Shown piece by piece: positions 40,101 through 45,210 of a DNA stretch of 64,000 bases. The DNA is from Marthasterias glacialis (taxonomy: Eukaryota > Echinodermata > Asteroidea > Forcipulatida > Asteriidae), in contig OU452233.1 of NCBI GenBank assembly GCA_911728455.2, forward strand, positions 13,955,214 through 14,019,213, in the 5' to 3' direction. The position numbers and the translations under genes are program-made. Every line of letters begins with the position of its first letter. Position 1 is the stretch's first letter. The notes under the pieces were generated by a model. That model was given only the letters and a program-made list of their open reading frames with translations. It was not told the origin of the DNA and ran no database searches.

Positions 40101-43100
40101 TGTGATTTCACAATACAAATTAGTATGGTAACAGTGACAACTCATCTTAAGATGAATCTTAGTGTTTATGAAATCGAACCCTGATTTCTTATTTAGCGCA
40201 CATATCATAGTAGCTAGACCATTCCTCAAACTCTCTCAACTCCCTGGGGAGCATTCTTAAGATGAATCTTAGTGTTTATGAAATCGAACCTTGATTTCTT
40301 ATTTAGCGCACATATCATAGTAGCTAGACCATTCCTCAAACTCTCTCAACTCCCTGGGGAGCATACAACCTCAAGATGCTTATATTAGCACTACGGTGTT
40401 AATCCAACATAAGACCATCTCGGCCCTTACAGGTTCCCATTTATACACCTGGGTTGAGAGAAGCAATTTATGGTTCAGTGTCTTGCTCATGGACACAAGT
40501 GTCTTGACCAGGATTTGAACCCACACTCTGTTGCATTGTGTGGTTATTGAAAGCTGGAGAACAGAAATGAGGTTCCTCTTCTTAAAACCAACTCGCGAAA
40601 CGGCCGCCTCCGGCGGCCATTCGCTCGCGAGAATGAGGATTGCAATTGTTGGTGTTACCCGGTTCTGAAATGTCGGTTCCAATACGAGTTAAAACCTTTT
40701 GCTGCACATTTTGTCGTCAAAAGAAAAAAAAATAAGAAAAAAGAAATGGGAAAGACCCATCTATTTACATCTTTTTTTCCCTTTAAATTGTTTATTCAGA
40801 ATCAACTATCTTTTCAATATGTTAATCAAATACTGCCCAACGCACGACGTCTTTCTACCCGTCTTTTTTGCTGTTCATGATTTGAAGTCTCCATGTAGAG
40901 CGCTGGCAACCCAACTTGGCTATGAGCCAAATAAGGAAAACCAGTGCACTATGATCATGAATGGCTATGCTCACCACATGGTCTTCATGTATGAATACAC
41001 TGTTATCTAATGTACTCGTAGCCTACTCAACCCAGAGTTGCTGTGTGGTGGTGGTTTGCAGGCTTCATTCTTTTTAACACAAGTTGTGGGTACTCCCTAT
41101 TGATCTATTATTCCCGTTTCTATTGAATTACCTTGTGGGGACAGGGTTTGACAAAGAGAATCACTGTGGGGACCTTTGTTCCATTGTATAAATGTCCCCA
41201 TAACGGTGTGTGACACGTGACGCGCGAGTGAACGTTGTTATGGTTGTTGAAACATTGTTGCACATGCTTCTTTTGTCTGACAAGTCCTCTGTCAATGAAT
41301 TTATTATCCCCAAAAATCACTATTGAATGGTTTCGGAAGGAAAACAAATGAAGCCTTTAGCCTGAATGTGGATCCAAAAGAACGACCCACGACAATTTCC
41401 AGCTACATCTATGCTTGCACCTTGGAGTATTTGCGTAACGAATAGACACCTTACTCACATTAGTATATAGATGATGTGTATGCTATCTTTACAACTATGA
41501 ATTTTTGTTTTTTTTGTTTTCAGTATTCAGAGAGCTGCAGAGCAGAATCGTGCTATAGAGTCTGGCTTGATGCACTACGCTCAGTCTGTATCTACCACAA
41601 TGGATAGATTCTGGGGTAGTGAGAAGGTTGGAGAGGTGAGTTTCATTGACAATTTTTAACCTTTGGGAAAAATGTCTCACAGCAAAATGTTCATGGTCCA
41701 TTGAGCACAAGATTTTAAAATCATTGATTTGACCAAAGTCATAGTTTTGAAAAGTCTCTCAGAGATGTCTTTCGTTATTTCATTGTCTTATTTTTTGTTC
41801 CTTCTCTCTGCAGGGTACCAGCCGCAAGGCTCTTATGGAGCTAGTCAGTAGCGTACGGAACCTCCACAGTGAGACCAGTCTGTTCCTAGCGGCCAAGGCC
41901 TACACCACGCGCCTAGGGGACGAAATCCTCAACAGGCTTAACAGTTCTGTCAGTGCCACCGACGTGGAACTGCGAAAAGTTATGTTGATAGATGGTGCTC
42001 TAGGCTTTCCCGAGGAAGATTTACATGTAAGTCAAGTCACATTTATTTGAGCAGGAGGGTGGGGGAGGGCTAATGCACCAGTGTTTTGGGCCCTCAGAGG
42101 CTCCTAGCCCCACTTCCTAAGAGTAATAATGTATACTTTTCCAAAGCAAGGAAAGTTCCAAGGACCATCTCAATATGGCTGCCAGGCCTCAGTACATGTA
42201 CATGACAATACGTATGCGCACTGCAGTGCGGTCCATAGTCAACATTTAATTCTCAAAAAGGACACATATTTAATCTTGTATGCACGTTATTTATCTGCCT
42301 TCCTTACATTGGACAAGCATATGTTTATTTTTCGCCTGAGTGGTTGGGAAGCATGGGTTAGGAATCTCCATGGGCCAGAAACACTGGTGCGTTCACCTCC
42401 TCCCATTCCCTTTACAGAAACCAAGCAATTTAGAAGTCAAAATTACTTTTTGATAATGTGTGGTATACAGTGTTCAAGTATTCAAACTGTTCAAGTTTAC
42501 AAACATTTCAATTAGACAAACTGTTCGATTAAACAAACTATTAAAGTATACAAACTGTTCATGTGCAGTGTATGCAAACTGGTCAAGCGTACAAACATTT
42601 CAAGTAGACAAACATTTCAAGTAGACAAACATTTCAAGTAGACAAACTGGTCAAGTATACAAACTGTTCAAGTAGACAAACTGTTCAAGTATAGAATCTT
42701 GCAGGACCTCAATAAGTAACCTAAAAGGGTTAAGATTAAAGGAAAAACTTCAAAATTTTAATTGTTTTGAAGTTGGATTGAATAATGAAAGTTCCTGGTT
42801 TGATCATTTTTCAGCAGCCAGACGCATACATCAAGCGGACCAAGGGTCGTTTCAAGTTACCGATGGTCTCTAGGTTTAAGAAACCCACAAAGAAAGACTT
42901 CCGGTCGTCATTCCCATCCGGAAGTCCTGGCTCCTCCGAAGGAACATGTAAGTACAAAGGAAAAGAAACTCATCAACTACCATTCCCCTCCCCCTCCACA
43001 CCACCCTCTCAGCTTCACCCAAACCACCGCCACCATGCCACAACACTTTGTTTGGAATTTTTACTTTTACTTTGAAAATATCTCACAAAATTCCTTCTGC

Positions 43101-44618
43101 AGTTTTTCAAATAATAATAAACAAAAGTAAATAGCCTTTTCATTATGCAGCCTTTTGGGTTTTTGTTTTTGTCTGTGTTTTTTGTTTTGTTTTGTTTTGT
43201 TTTTTTTTGGGGGGGAAGGGGCTTGATTAAAAGGGATAATAATGCAAGGCAACTTAAGGGGTCTTCTTGGCTTAAAAAAAAACATGTATAAATGCTTGCT
43301 ATTGAAGTATTGACTTTAAAGTTAGTGCTTCATCAAACATGAGTTGTCTTCTCTGTTTGATATTTCAGCGTCGGGTGATTCTCCAAGGATGTGGACTCCA
43401 CAGCAGGTAGGGGTGTGGCTAGATAGTCTGTCACTAGGGGAATACCGGGATAACTTCATCCGTAATGACATCAGAGGATCGGAGTTGCTGACATTGGAAA
43501 GAAGAGACCTGAAGGTAAGTTACAGACATCTGAAAGTGGAAAAAACAAACCTCAAAAAACCTGCTCCATCTTAAAGTGGTTTTTTTATAGTCGCTCTTAA
43601 TTTGAGAATTCCGTCGGAAAAAGATAAGTGGTTATATCATTGGAATCAACCAGGTTATTGTTAGTGAAAACATCTCTCTGGGCTCGATTTTACAAATCAC
43701 TGAGATTCATCTTAAGATGAGTTGTCAGTAATACCAAAGTGGTTTGTATTGTGGCATCATACTTTGCTTAGCAGTAAAGATTGATTTGCACATAAGATCA
43801 ATCTTAGCTGTTTGTGAAATCGAGCCCTGGAATCATAAACGTGATGTAATGAATGAATTTTATGAACTTATTCATGTGAGTGTGTCATGGCTGAGTGGTC
43901 TAGTGCACTGGACTTAAGTGAAGTCATCAGGGTATGGGTTCTGTTTTTCCTGGAGCAAGATGCTTTGCTATAATTGCTTCTCTTCACCCAGGGGTATAAA
44001 TGGGTACCTTCAAGGGTAGAGGTTGATAGTGTGTTTTAAACAAGCCTTTGGAACGCCACAGCAGCCCAGAGCTGTATACCCAGGGAGCTGAGAAAGATTA
44101 CAGGAATGTTATTGGGCCAATGACAACGGCACTAATGTTATTGGCCCAATGACAACGGCACTAATGTTATTGGCCCAATGACAACGGCACTAATGTTATT
44201 GGCCCAATGACAACGGCACTAATGTTATTGGCCCAATGACAATGGCACTAATGTTATTGGCCCAATGACAACGGCACTAATGTTATTGGCCCAATGACCA
44301 CGGCACTAATGTTATTGGCCCAATGACCACGGCACTAATGTAAAGCACATTGATAGTTATTGTAAAATGTGCTATATAAGAAGTAGTTATTATTATTTTA
44401 ATATTTTTTCCACTTTTATGAAGACTCTTTCTATTTGAAAATGAGTTCATAACAAAAACTGAATTTGACCTCAGAGCCCCTATTGAAGAACAAGTTTTCT
44501 TTTATTTTATCTTCAGGACATCGGGGTCACAAAAGTGGGTCATATCAAGCGGATCCAACAAGCCATCCGAGACTTGGAGAAGAAAGATAACGAGTTGCCA
44601 GGAACATCTTACAGCTAG
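6971..44618 (+). CDS. DGKD: Diacylglycerol kinase, type II (delta/eta class), 3' part, 23 exons
   Basis: This gene phosphorylates diacylglycerol to phosphatidic acid at membranes and so damps DAG/PKC signalling (family knowledge). Joined exons: 6971-7103, 8502-8611, 21097-21222, 22957-23219, 23980-24088, 25876-26015, 26809-27015, 28291-28387, 28976-29249, 29843-30163, 32448-32567, 34173-34229, 34837-34957, 36118-36228, 36745-36946, 37672-37785, 38590-38724, 39558-39685, 41524-41635, 41814-42026, 42815-42947, 43369-43514, 44517-44618. All phases agree, giving 1157 residues plus stop. Domain order is C1a (residues 13-62), C1b (86-136), catalytic half with GGDGS at 227-231 and [10 protein letters not shown] at 254-263, a variable linker (about 440-690), accessory half (about 693-880), a helical region, and SAM (about 1080-1145). 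A C-terminal SAM with a split catalytic domain is diagnostic of DGK delta/eta. The PH domain and initiator Met of this family are not found here. An invertebrate may have one gene for both delta and eta, so the symbol is the nearest name. Confidence 0.95.
7885..8391. mobile_element. Non-autonomous DNA-transposon-like element, ~507 bp
   Basis: Short inverted ends ccttttcacac and gtgtgaaaagg bound a stretch with repeated phrases such as gacccgtgtagatttcaaca. A 3' part is duplicated at 26290-26545. It has no coding frame of a transposase. Confidence 0.65.
8502..8611 (+). CDS. DGKD: DGK exon: second part of C1a
   Basis: The acceptor follows a run of T and ends acag. The split Val codon joins phase 1. 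The exon completes C1a with C46, H51, C54 and C62 (CKFKAHKRC) and continues into the highly conserved WTTLAS-GKDIIEE linker. Donor is gtaaga. Confidence 0.95.
8985..9150 (+). repeat. Dispersed repeat family A, copy 2 (partial)
   Basis: Shares the strings ctcaggattttccc and gttctgggtctagaataagg with the copy at 359-725, but lacks its central part. Confidence 0.65.
9885..10045 (-). mobile_element. tRNA-derived SINE family S1, copy 1
   Basis: The top strand carries gtgattcgaacccacaacct and ctcaccactggaccatcgag, the reverse of a tRNA B- and A-box. It is flanked by the family tail tgttaagcactgtacac and cacaggcatattgg. Confidence 0.7.
10745..11185. repeat. Three tandem ~150-bp units with a palindromic core
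   Basis: Each unit has ttatttctcttgctttttct followed by aggcaagagaaataag, an inverted pair, then aaatatcaccaataaacaat and gtcagtgatttactact. Units start near 10758, 10908 and 11060. Lies in the long DGK intron. Confidence 0.8.
11580..11645. repeat. T-rich tract ending in G run
   Basis: tttatttatttatt runs followed by tttttttt and ggggggggg. Simple sequence in the long DGK intron. Confidence 0.8.
12790..12945 (+). mobile_element. tRNA-like element with inverted ends, copy 2
   Basis: Begins with ctgaacaaagatattgacaa, holds gttggtggagcatcagtacg and the B-box-like ggttcaaatcc, and ends tctttgttcaccccaacatt. Same family as 28624-28751. Confidence 0.7.
13890..14005 (+). repeat. Dispersed repeat family B, copy 1
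   Basis: aatgcaaagcaaaaatgtta and ttagaatttgttggaaacaa recur in reverse at 20680-20830. No coding function seen. Confidence 0.65.
14995..15485 (-). mobile_element. Decayed LINE (non-LTR retrotransposon), reverse transcriptase C-terminal remnant
   Basis: On the minus strand, broken frames read [14 protein letters not shown] (about 15476-15430), then HWLPTRQRV, then [16 protein letters not shown], then [16 protein letters not shown] and [10 protein letters not shown] (about 15210-15115). These are the conserved end blocks of LINE-encoded reverse transcriptases. Frameshifts and stops show that the copy is dead. A LINE-type tail (gcgctgaagagcatatcca, then caatataaatgtccttt on the minus strand) follows. 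Confidence 0.8.
15703..15805 (+). repeat. SINE S3 tail fragment
   Basis: aggtatcttcagacataagg and ggtttcatcaccagaaagat match the tail of S3 (reverse strand of 24710-24800). A related tail is at 61098-61195. Confidence 0.6.
17560..17700 (-). mobile_element. tRNA-derived SINE family S3, copy 1
   Basis: The top strand reads ggaggaaaactccagatagg, ccacatgcaaggctccaggc and gggattcgaaccggaggacc, then actgagccaacctgaatgcc. The reverse strand gives a tRNA-like head. Confidence 0.75.
18840..18985 (-). mobile_element. tRNA-like element with inverted ends, copy 3
   Basis: The top strand holds tctaccaactcagctatcta (the reverse of an A-box region) and atgttggcggtctccc followed by tttgtcaatatctttcgtt, as in copies 1 and 2. 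The left end is diverged. Confidence 0.6.
20050..20225. mobile_element. Hairpin repeat family K, copy 2
   Basis: Runs from gggctcaatttcgcttaagc to tgcttaagcagctctgtgaa. It includes gctaagcaaaaatgag and tggtattttggctggt, as in the other copies. Confidence 0.65.
20229..20365. mobile_element. Palindromic MITE-like element
   Basis: caaatattgagtggct and aatgggaggaata at the left are matched in reverse by tattcctcccatt and agccactcaatattt at the right. Confidence 0.7.
20680..20965 (-). repeat. Dispersed repeat family B, copy 2 (inverted)
   Basis: Contains ttgtttccaacaaattctaa and tttttgctttgcattgatgg, the reverse of family B copy 1. The extra 135 bp to 20965 is not in copy 1. Confidence 0.6.
21097..21222 (+). 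CDS. DGKD: DGK exon: first part of C1b
   Basis: Acceptor gatctcag is followed by 42 in-frame codons and donor gtgagt. The frame gives [20 protein letters not shown] and later CLWCKAM, supplying H86, C99, C102, C117 and C120 of the second C1 finger. It follows a 12.5-kb intron, the longest in the window. Confidence 0.95.
21299..21715 (+). mobile_element. tRNA-Leu-derived SINE family S2, copy 1
   Basis: The head reads tgtcgtggccgagcggtcta and gtgtgggttcgagtcccggt, a tRNA-Leu-like A- and B-box with a Leu(CAA)-like loop (attcaagct). Then comes the tail cttaagcaagacacttaacc and, at the end, tgcgctgtgtaagactccgg followed by tattatta. It lies 75 bases downstream of a DGK exon. Confidence 0.8.
21838..22135 (+). 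repeat. Dispersed repeat family C, copy 1
   Basis: Holds actccgcggcagtgaag, acaagaacaatctactg and gcaaaccaaatatacattaa, shared with 36330-36605. Confidence 0.6.
22244..22598 (+). mobile_element. tRNA-Leu-derived SINE family S2, copy 2
   Basis: The head gtcatggccgagtggtctag and gtgtgggttcgaattctgtt is followed by ttgagcaaaacacttaac and the body ttcacccaggggtaaatggg, ending in attattattattg. Confidence 0.8.
22680..22935 (+). repeat. Dispersed repeat family A, copy 3, abutting DGK exon acceptor
   Basis: Shares gatgcacagagtctgtaaac and ggtctagaataagggggaac with the other copies. It ends about 20 bases before the acceptor of the exon at 22957, so it may supply part of the branch region. Confidence 0.7.
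22957..23219 (+). CDS. DGKD: DGK exon: end of C1b and start of catalytic domain
   Basis: Acceptor ttctag leads into VHSSC, which completes C1b (H125, C128, C136, then CPLGQC). The catalytic domain begins at [15 protein letters not shown] (residues 170-184), with [17 protein letters not shown] following. The segment between C1b and the kinase domain (about 142-168) is less conserved. Donor gtgaga leaves phase 2. A dispersed repeat ends about 20 bases before this acceptor. Confidence 0.95.
23226..23850. repeat. Minisatellite, ~26-bp unit, in DGK intron
   Basis: Units such as aatgttgggattgtttgatt followed by gtgggg recur with substitutions and small indels over about 620 bp. The strand opposite gives a spurious Asn/Pro/Ile open frame. 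It lies between two catalytic-domain exons. Confidence 0.9.
23980..24088 (+). CDS. DGKD: DGK exon: GGDG catalytic loop
   Basis: Acceptor ttttgacag and donor gtaaat flank 36 codons. The frame [20 protein letters not shown] holds the glycine-rich GGDGS motif (residues 227-231), the ATP-binding and catalytic signature of diacylglycerol kinases. No key residue is missing. Confidence 0.96.
24710..24985 (-). mobile_element. tRNA-derived SINE family S3, copy 2 (near full length)
   Basis: It runs from the tail tatctttctggtaatgaaac (left) to ctgagccaacctgaatgcac (right) and contains gggattcaaaccggggtcca. The order of tail, body and reverse tRNA head shows the complete minus-strand structure. Confidence 0.8.
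25876..26015 (+). CDS. DGKD: DGK exon: catalytic domain, PLGTGND motif
   Basis: Acceptor aaccag precedes [20 protein letters not shown], the second nucleotide-site motif of the family. The conserved tail [20 protein letters not shown] follows. Donor gtaaga splits the next Arg codon (phase 2). Confidence 0.96.
26290..26545. mobile_element. Second copy (right part) of the 7885 element
   Basis: Shares gttgacccgtgtagatttca, the phrase caatacacgggtcaaaagtt and the end gatagtgtgaaaaggcc with 8100-8391. Confidence 0.65.
26809..27015 (+). CDS. DGKD: DGK exon: catalytic domain, distal part and start of insert
   Basis: Acceptor tgatgcag completes Arg and begins WSI, as in the family. A Ser/Thr-rich stretch follows, then [13 protein letters not shown] (about residues 339-351), a conserved helix of delta/eta kinases. 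Donor gtaagt. The segment before YEDSV is poorly conserved between species. Confidence 0.93.
27030..28215. repeat. Degenerate ~100-bp tandem repeat in DGK intron
   Basis: Phrases such as cttagggtaaggaaataag, ttttgaggaatgatgatg and taactggagactttagaag recur about ten times, with G-rich runs (gaagaggggg) in between. It fills almost the whole intron. Confidence 0.85.
28291..28387 (+). CDS. DGKD: DGK exon: conserved helical segment
   Basis: Acceptor ctgttttag and donor gtacgt flank an exon reading [19 protein letters not shown], which closely matches delta/eta kinases after the SSAK junction. It is probably helical. Phase in and out agrees with its neighbours. Confidence 0.94.
28624..28751 (-). 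mobile_element. tRNA-like element with perfect 22-bp terminal inverted repeats
   Basis: The ends caattttggggtgaacaaag (28624 on) and ctttgttcaccccaaaattg (to 28751) are perfect inverted repeats over 22 bases. Between them the reverse strand has a tRNA-like A-box (tagctgagttggtagagc) and B-box (ggttcacatcc). Length 128 bp. It has features of both a SINE and a MITE. Confidence 0.75.
28976..29249 (+). CDS. DGKD: DGK exon: inter-catalytic linker, N-terminal part
   Basis: Acceptor tttatcacag leads into an acidic coiled segment ([15 protein letters not shown]), a Pro/Thr/Asp-rich variable stretch, and then the conserved [20 protein letters not shown] block (about residues 465-485). Donor gtaaga leaves phase 1. 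The conserved block at the exon end fixes the frame. Confidence 0.94.
29380..29830 (+). repeat. Dispersed repeat family D, copy 1
   Basis: Shares gaggcttccaccatt-type phrases, tccagacctttgttcctttg and gtcaagtcaggtttttttgt with 62985-63430 in TERT. Non-coding. Confidence 0.65.
29843..30163 (+). CDS. DGKD: DGK exon: low-complexity linker between catalytic halves
   Basis: The exon starts [10 protein letters not shown], a conserved delta/eta sequence, then turns into an Ala/Lys, Ser/Thr, Pro/Gln and Asp/Glu-rich linker (residues about 490-593) that is probably disordered and a candidate for phosphorylation ([20 protein letters not shown]). Acceptor tttttcag, donor gtaggt, phase 1 out. The C-terminal part is supported by open frame, composition and splice phase rather than by family similarity. 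Confidence 0.88.
30670..30855. mobile_element. Hairpin repeat family K, copy 3
   Basis: Runs from ccaatttcatagagcttctt to ttagcagctctgtgaaattg; the ends are inverted. It contains ggttaccagctaaagtacc. Confidence 0.65.
31762..31788. repeat. (CAA)n microsatellite
   Basis: A short run of caacaacaacaa of about nine units, in the DGK intron between exons at 29843 and 32448. Confidence 0.9.
32118..32240. mobile_element. MITE-like element with inverted ends
   Basis: ggtggatttcaccaaag at the left pairs with ctttgtaaaatccacacc at the right, with gtcctaacttaggactagtc inside. Confidence 0.65.
32448..32567 (+). CDS. DGKD: DGK exon: variable linker, with GC donor
   Basis: Acceptor tgtgtag opens a phase-matched frame rich in Ser and basic residues ([19 protein letters not shown], then [13 protein letters not shown]). 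The donor reads ccag|gcaagt, a GC-AG site with an otherwise ideal consensus. No GT donor in frame is nearby. The length (120 nt) is a multiple of three with phase 1 on both sides, so it could be skipped without a frameshift. Similarity to the family is weak here, which is normal for the linker. Confidence 0.78.
32846..32885 (+). mobile_element. Terminal fragment of the tRNA-like inverted-end element
   Basis: Reads aatcaattttggggtgaaca followed by aagaaaaattgactgga, identical to the end of the 28624 copy, then diverges. Confidence 0.6.
34173..34229 (+). CDS. DGKD: DGK small exon (57 nt) in variable linker
   Basis: Acceptor gatattag and donor gtaagt bound 57 bases that read [19 protein letters not shown] in phase 1-1. 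The exon is symmetric and could be an alternative cassette. Evidence is open frame, matched phase and strong splice signals. Confidence 0.72.
34290..34462 (-). mobile_element. tRNA-derived SINE family S1, copy 2
   Basis: Contains gattcgaacccatgactctt, cttaccactgaaccaccgag and the tail gcgttaagcactgtgtactc. Same family as 53046-53215. A second tail fragment lies just downstream (about 34490-34560). Confidence 0.7.
34837..34957 (+). CDS. DGKD: DGK exon: end of linker before accessory domain
   Basis: Acceptor ttgtag and donor gtgagt flank a frame reading [20 protein letters not shown] and then [10 protein letters not shown]. This corresponds to the conserved GGSVISRLLINAD-type segment that leads into the accessory catalytic half of delta/eta kinases. 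Confidence 0.9.
34985..35770 (+). repeat. Satellite-like tandem repeat, ~113-124 bp, six units
   Basis: The phrase ccctcctactgtctgaccat recurs with starts near 35103, 35220, 35333, 35447, 35571 and 35686. Each unit also has atgatatcatgtggtgaatg and tgccagcctgcaatatga. The same repeat occurs inverted in a TERT intron (60365-60610). Confidence 0.85.
35772..35880. repeat. Hairpin repeat (cccgattttcccgggatagt)
   Basis: gtcccgattttcccgggata and gggacgtcccgactttcccg form imperfect inverted pairs. It resembles a short palindromic dispersed repeat; class unknown. Confidence 0.5.
36118..36228 (+). CDS. DGKD: DGK exon: start of accessory catalytic domain
   Basis: Acceptor ttcctattcag leads into [20 protein letters not shown], the hallmark opening of the DGK accessory domain. 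It ends [11 protein letters not shown] and donor gtgagt, phase 2. Confidence 0.96.
36330..36605 (+). repeat. Dispersed repeat family C, copy 2
   Basis: Shares gcaaaccaaatatacattga, ctcatcatgcaatgcctcaa and tactccgcggcagtagg with copy 1. It lies just before the DGK exon at 36745. Confidence 0.6.
36745..36946 (+). CDS. DGKD: DGK exon: accessory domain core
   Basis: The frame reads [20 protein letters not shown], then [20 protein letters not shown] and [11 protein letters not shown], all near-invariant in the family. Acceptor is caccaacag. The donor gag|gttggt is a weak GT site, but the next exon joins in frame at the homologous position (EDE|TF). Confidence 0.95.
37008..37245. mobile_element. 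Hairpin repeat family K, copy 4 (diverged)
   Basis: Begins ggccaattttatagaggtgc and ends gttagcagctctatgaaatg, the inverted ends typical of the family. The interior is diverged. Confidence 0.5.
37672..37785 (+). CDS. DGKD: DGK exon: accessory domain
   Basis: Acceptor gtcatgtag and donor gtgaga bound 38 codons. The frame gives [20 protein letters not shown] and then LQHHRIAQ, matching delta/eta kinases closely. Phase 0 on both sides. Confidence 0.96.
37858..38161. mobile_element. 304-bp MITE with 43-bp inverted repeats and TA target duplication
   Basis: The left end 37858-37900 (cacccgttttagactggc on) pairs with the right end 38119-38161 (gccagt-type sequence ending taaaacgggtg), at roughly 90% identity. 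TA flanks both sides (37856-57, 38162-63), the target type of Tc1/mariner elements. It has no transposase frame. Confidence 0.8.
38590..38724 (+). CDS. DGKD: DGK exon: end of accessory domain
   Basis: The frame reads [15 protein letters not shown] and [11 protein letters not shown], the conserved end of the accessory catalytic region, in which the VDGEAW block is near-invariant. Acceptor atcttgtag, donor gtatga, phase 0 on both sides. Confidence 0.96.
39558..39685 (+). CDS. DGKD: DGK exon: helical region after the catalytic domain
   Basis: Acceptor ctggtccag begins AFENTLKSW, a conserved family motif, followed by [20 protein letters not shown]. Donor gtatgt, phase 2. The region after the accessory half is thought to be mainly helical. 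Confidence 0.92.
39808..39925. mobile_element. Hairpin repeat family K, copy 5 (partial)
   Basis: Contains cttgcttagcagaatcaggt and taccagctgaaatgccctg, the family core. Confidence 0.5.
40028..40187. mobile_element. MITE-like element, inverted ends (gggctcgatt), copy 1
   Basis: gggctcgattgcataaagag and its partner tttatgaaatcgaaccctg bound it. It contains tcttaagatgaatcttagtg and shares its body with 43678-43828. Confidence 0.7.
40145..40366. repeat. Tandem duplication, 110-bp unit, nearly identical
   Basis: The block beginning tcttaagatgaatcttagtg and ending ctccctggggagcat occurs at 40145 and again at 40255. I saw only one or two differences. Confidence 0.85.
40375..40545 (-). mobile_element. 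tRNA-Leu-derived SINE family S2, copy 5 (inverted, partial)
   Basis: The top strand holds gtacccat-type sequence, gtcttgctcatggacacaag and ggatttgaacccacactctg, the reverse of the family body and B-box. Confidence 0.65.
41524..41635 (+). CDS. DGKD: DGK exon: helical region
   Basis: Acceptor ttgttttcag, 37 codons, donor gtgagt. The frame ([15 protein letters not shown]) corresponds to the AVNASSKSMDRVYG segment of vertebrate delta. Phases are consistent on both sides. Confidence 0.9.
41814..42026 (+). CDS. DGKD: DGK exon: helical region before SAM linker
   Basis: Acceptor ctctgcag and donor gtaagt bound 71 codons. The frame reads [20 protein letters not shown], matching the LEMVNNFRALRSETELLL-type helix of the family. 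The rest ([15 protein letters not shown]) is variable. GC content is higher than in surrounding introns. Confidence 0.92.
42475..42700. repeat. Minisatellite (aaacatttcaagtagac) in DGK intron
   Basis: Short units such as acaaacatttcaagtag and acaaactgttcaagtatac recur about a dozen times with variation. Confidence 0.8.
42815..42947 (+). CDS. DGKD: DGK exon: basic linker before SAM, tandem acceptor
   Basis: The acceptor reads ttttcagcag, a NAGNAG tandem site, so splicing at 42814 or 42817 would add or drop one Gln. The frame is basic ([20 protein letters not shown]), matching the GKFRLVTKFKKEK segment before the SAM domain of delta. Donor gtaagt, phase 1. Confidence 0.93.
43369..43514 (+). 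CDS. DGKD: DGK exon: first part of SAM domain
   Basis: Acceptor gatatttcag. The frame has [18 protein letters not shown] and then [17 protein letters not shown], the first four helices of a SAM domain. In vertebrate delta this domain polymerises and controls localisation (family knowledge). Donor gtaagt, phase 0. Confidence 0.96.
43678..43830. mobile_element. MITE-like element, inverted ends, copy 2
   Basis: gggctcgattttacaaatca pairs with tttgtgaaatcgagccctg. Holds gattcatcttaagatgagtt and catactttgcttagcagtaa. Confidence 0.75.
43875..44397 (+). mobile_element. tRNA-Leu-derived SINE family S2, copy 3, with internal minisatellite
   Basis: The head gtgtcatggctgagtggtct and the body ttcacccaggggtataaatg are followed by a 29-bp array (44105-44336) and the family end taaagcacattgatagttat, then attattatt. 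The array interrupts the usual short SINE 3' region. Confidence 0.8.
44105..44336. repeat. 29-bp minisatellite, eight units, inside a SINE
   Basis: Units begin at 44105, 44134, 44163, 44192, 44221, 44250, 44279 and 44308; the unit is aatgttattggcccaatgac plus aacggcact. Copies differ by one to three bases, and the last two share accacgg. Confidence 0.95.
44517..44618 (+). CDS. DGKD: DGK terminal exon: end of SAM, stop
   Basis: Acceptor atcttcag. The frame [20 protein letters not shown] is the last SAM helix. It then ends after a 15-residue hydrophilic tail at TAG 44616-44618. The downstream sequence is non-coding. Confidence 0.96.
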   Translation, partial: DIGVTKVGHIKRIQQAIRDLEKKDNELPGTSYS

Positions 44619-44949
44619 TGTCTATGGTGTCAGGTCACCATTACCCTCCTATGCACAACCAGACGCCTTCTTATGAAGGAAGCTTCTTGATTTTCTTGAT
44701 TCCAATGATGTGAATGGTTGTGAAGATGACAGGGATTGCAACTATTTTTATATTTAACTTTGATTTTCTGGGCAACTCTTAGTTTATTGATTTCTGTGAT
44801 TTCATTGATTCTGTTGATTTTCTTTGTCTGATGTTAAGAGAGTGTCTCAACAGTCAGAAGGATTGAAACATTCTAACTGGACTGATTTAGTTTTCCAGTG
44901 GGCGTACATGGACTGATCCGTTGGACCAGAGAAGCATACGTTTGGAACG

Positions 44950-45210
44950 TTAAACAGGGATGAGATTTGACGAATGTGAACATTCCTGAACAATGGCTTG
45001 CTGGCCTGGGAGCCCCCTTGACTTATAACCTCACGAGGTTTACAGACTCTGTGCATCACCAGAAATACAAAACTACAGGTTTGGACACAATGTGGACTAT
45101 TACTTTCTCCCTTTGGTGACTGCTTTTACTTCTTTCAAGAAAATCTGAAGGCTCAAGGAGATTATGAGAAAATCCTTAGCAATCTCATGCCTGGTTCAAA
45201 TCTCTAACAC
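44950..45210 (-). repeat. Dispersed repeat family A, copy 4 (inverted, in DGK 3' UTR)
   Basis: The reverse complement carries gatgcacagagtctgtaaac and the caccaaagggagaaag segment of family A. Confidence 0.7.
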
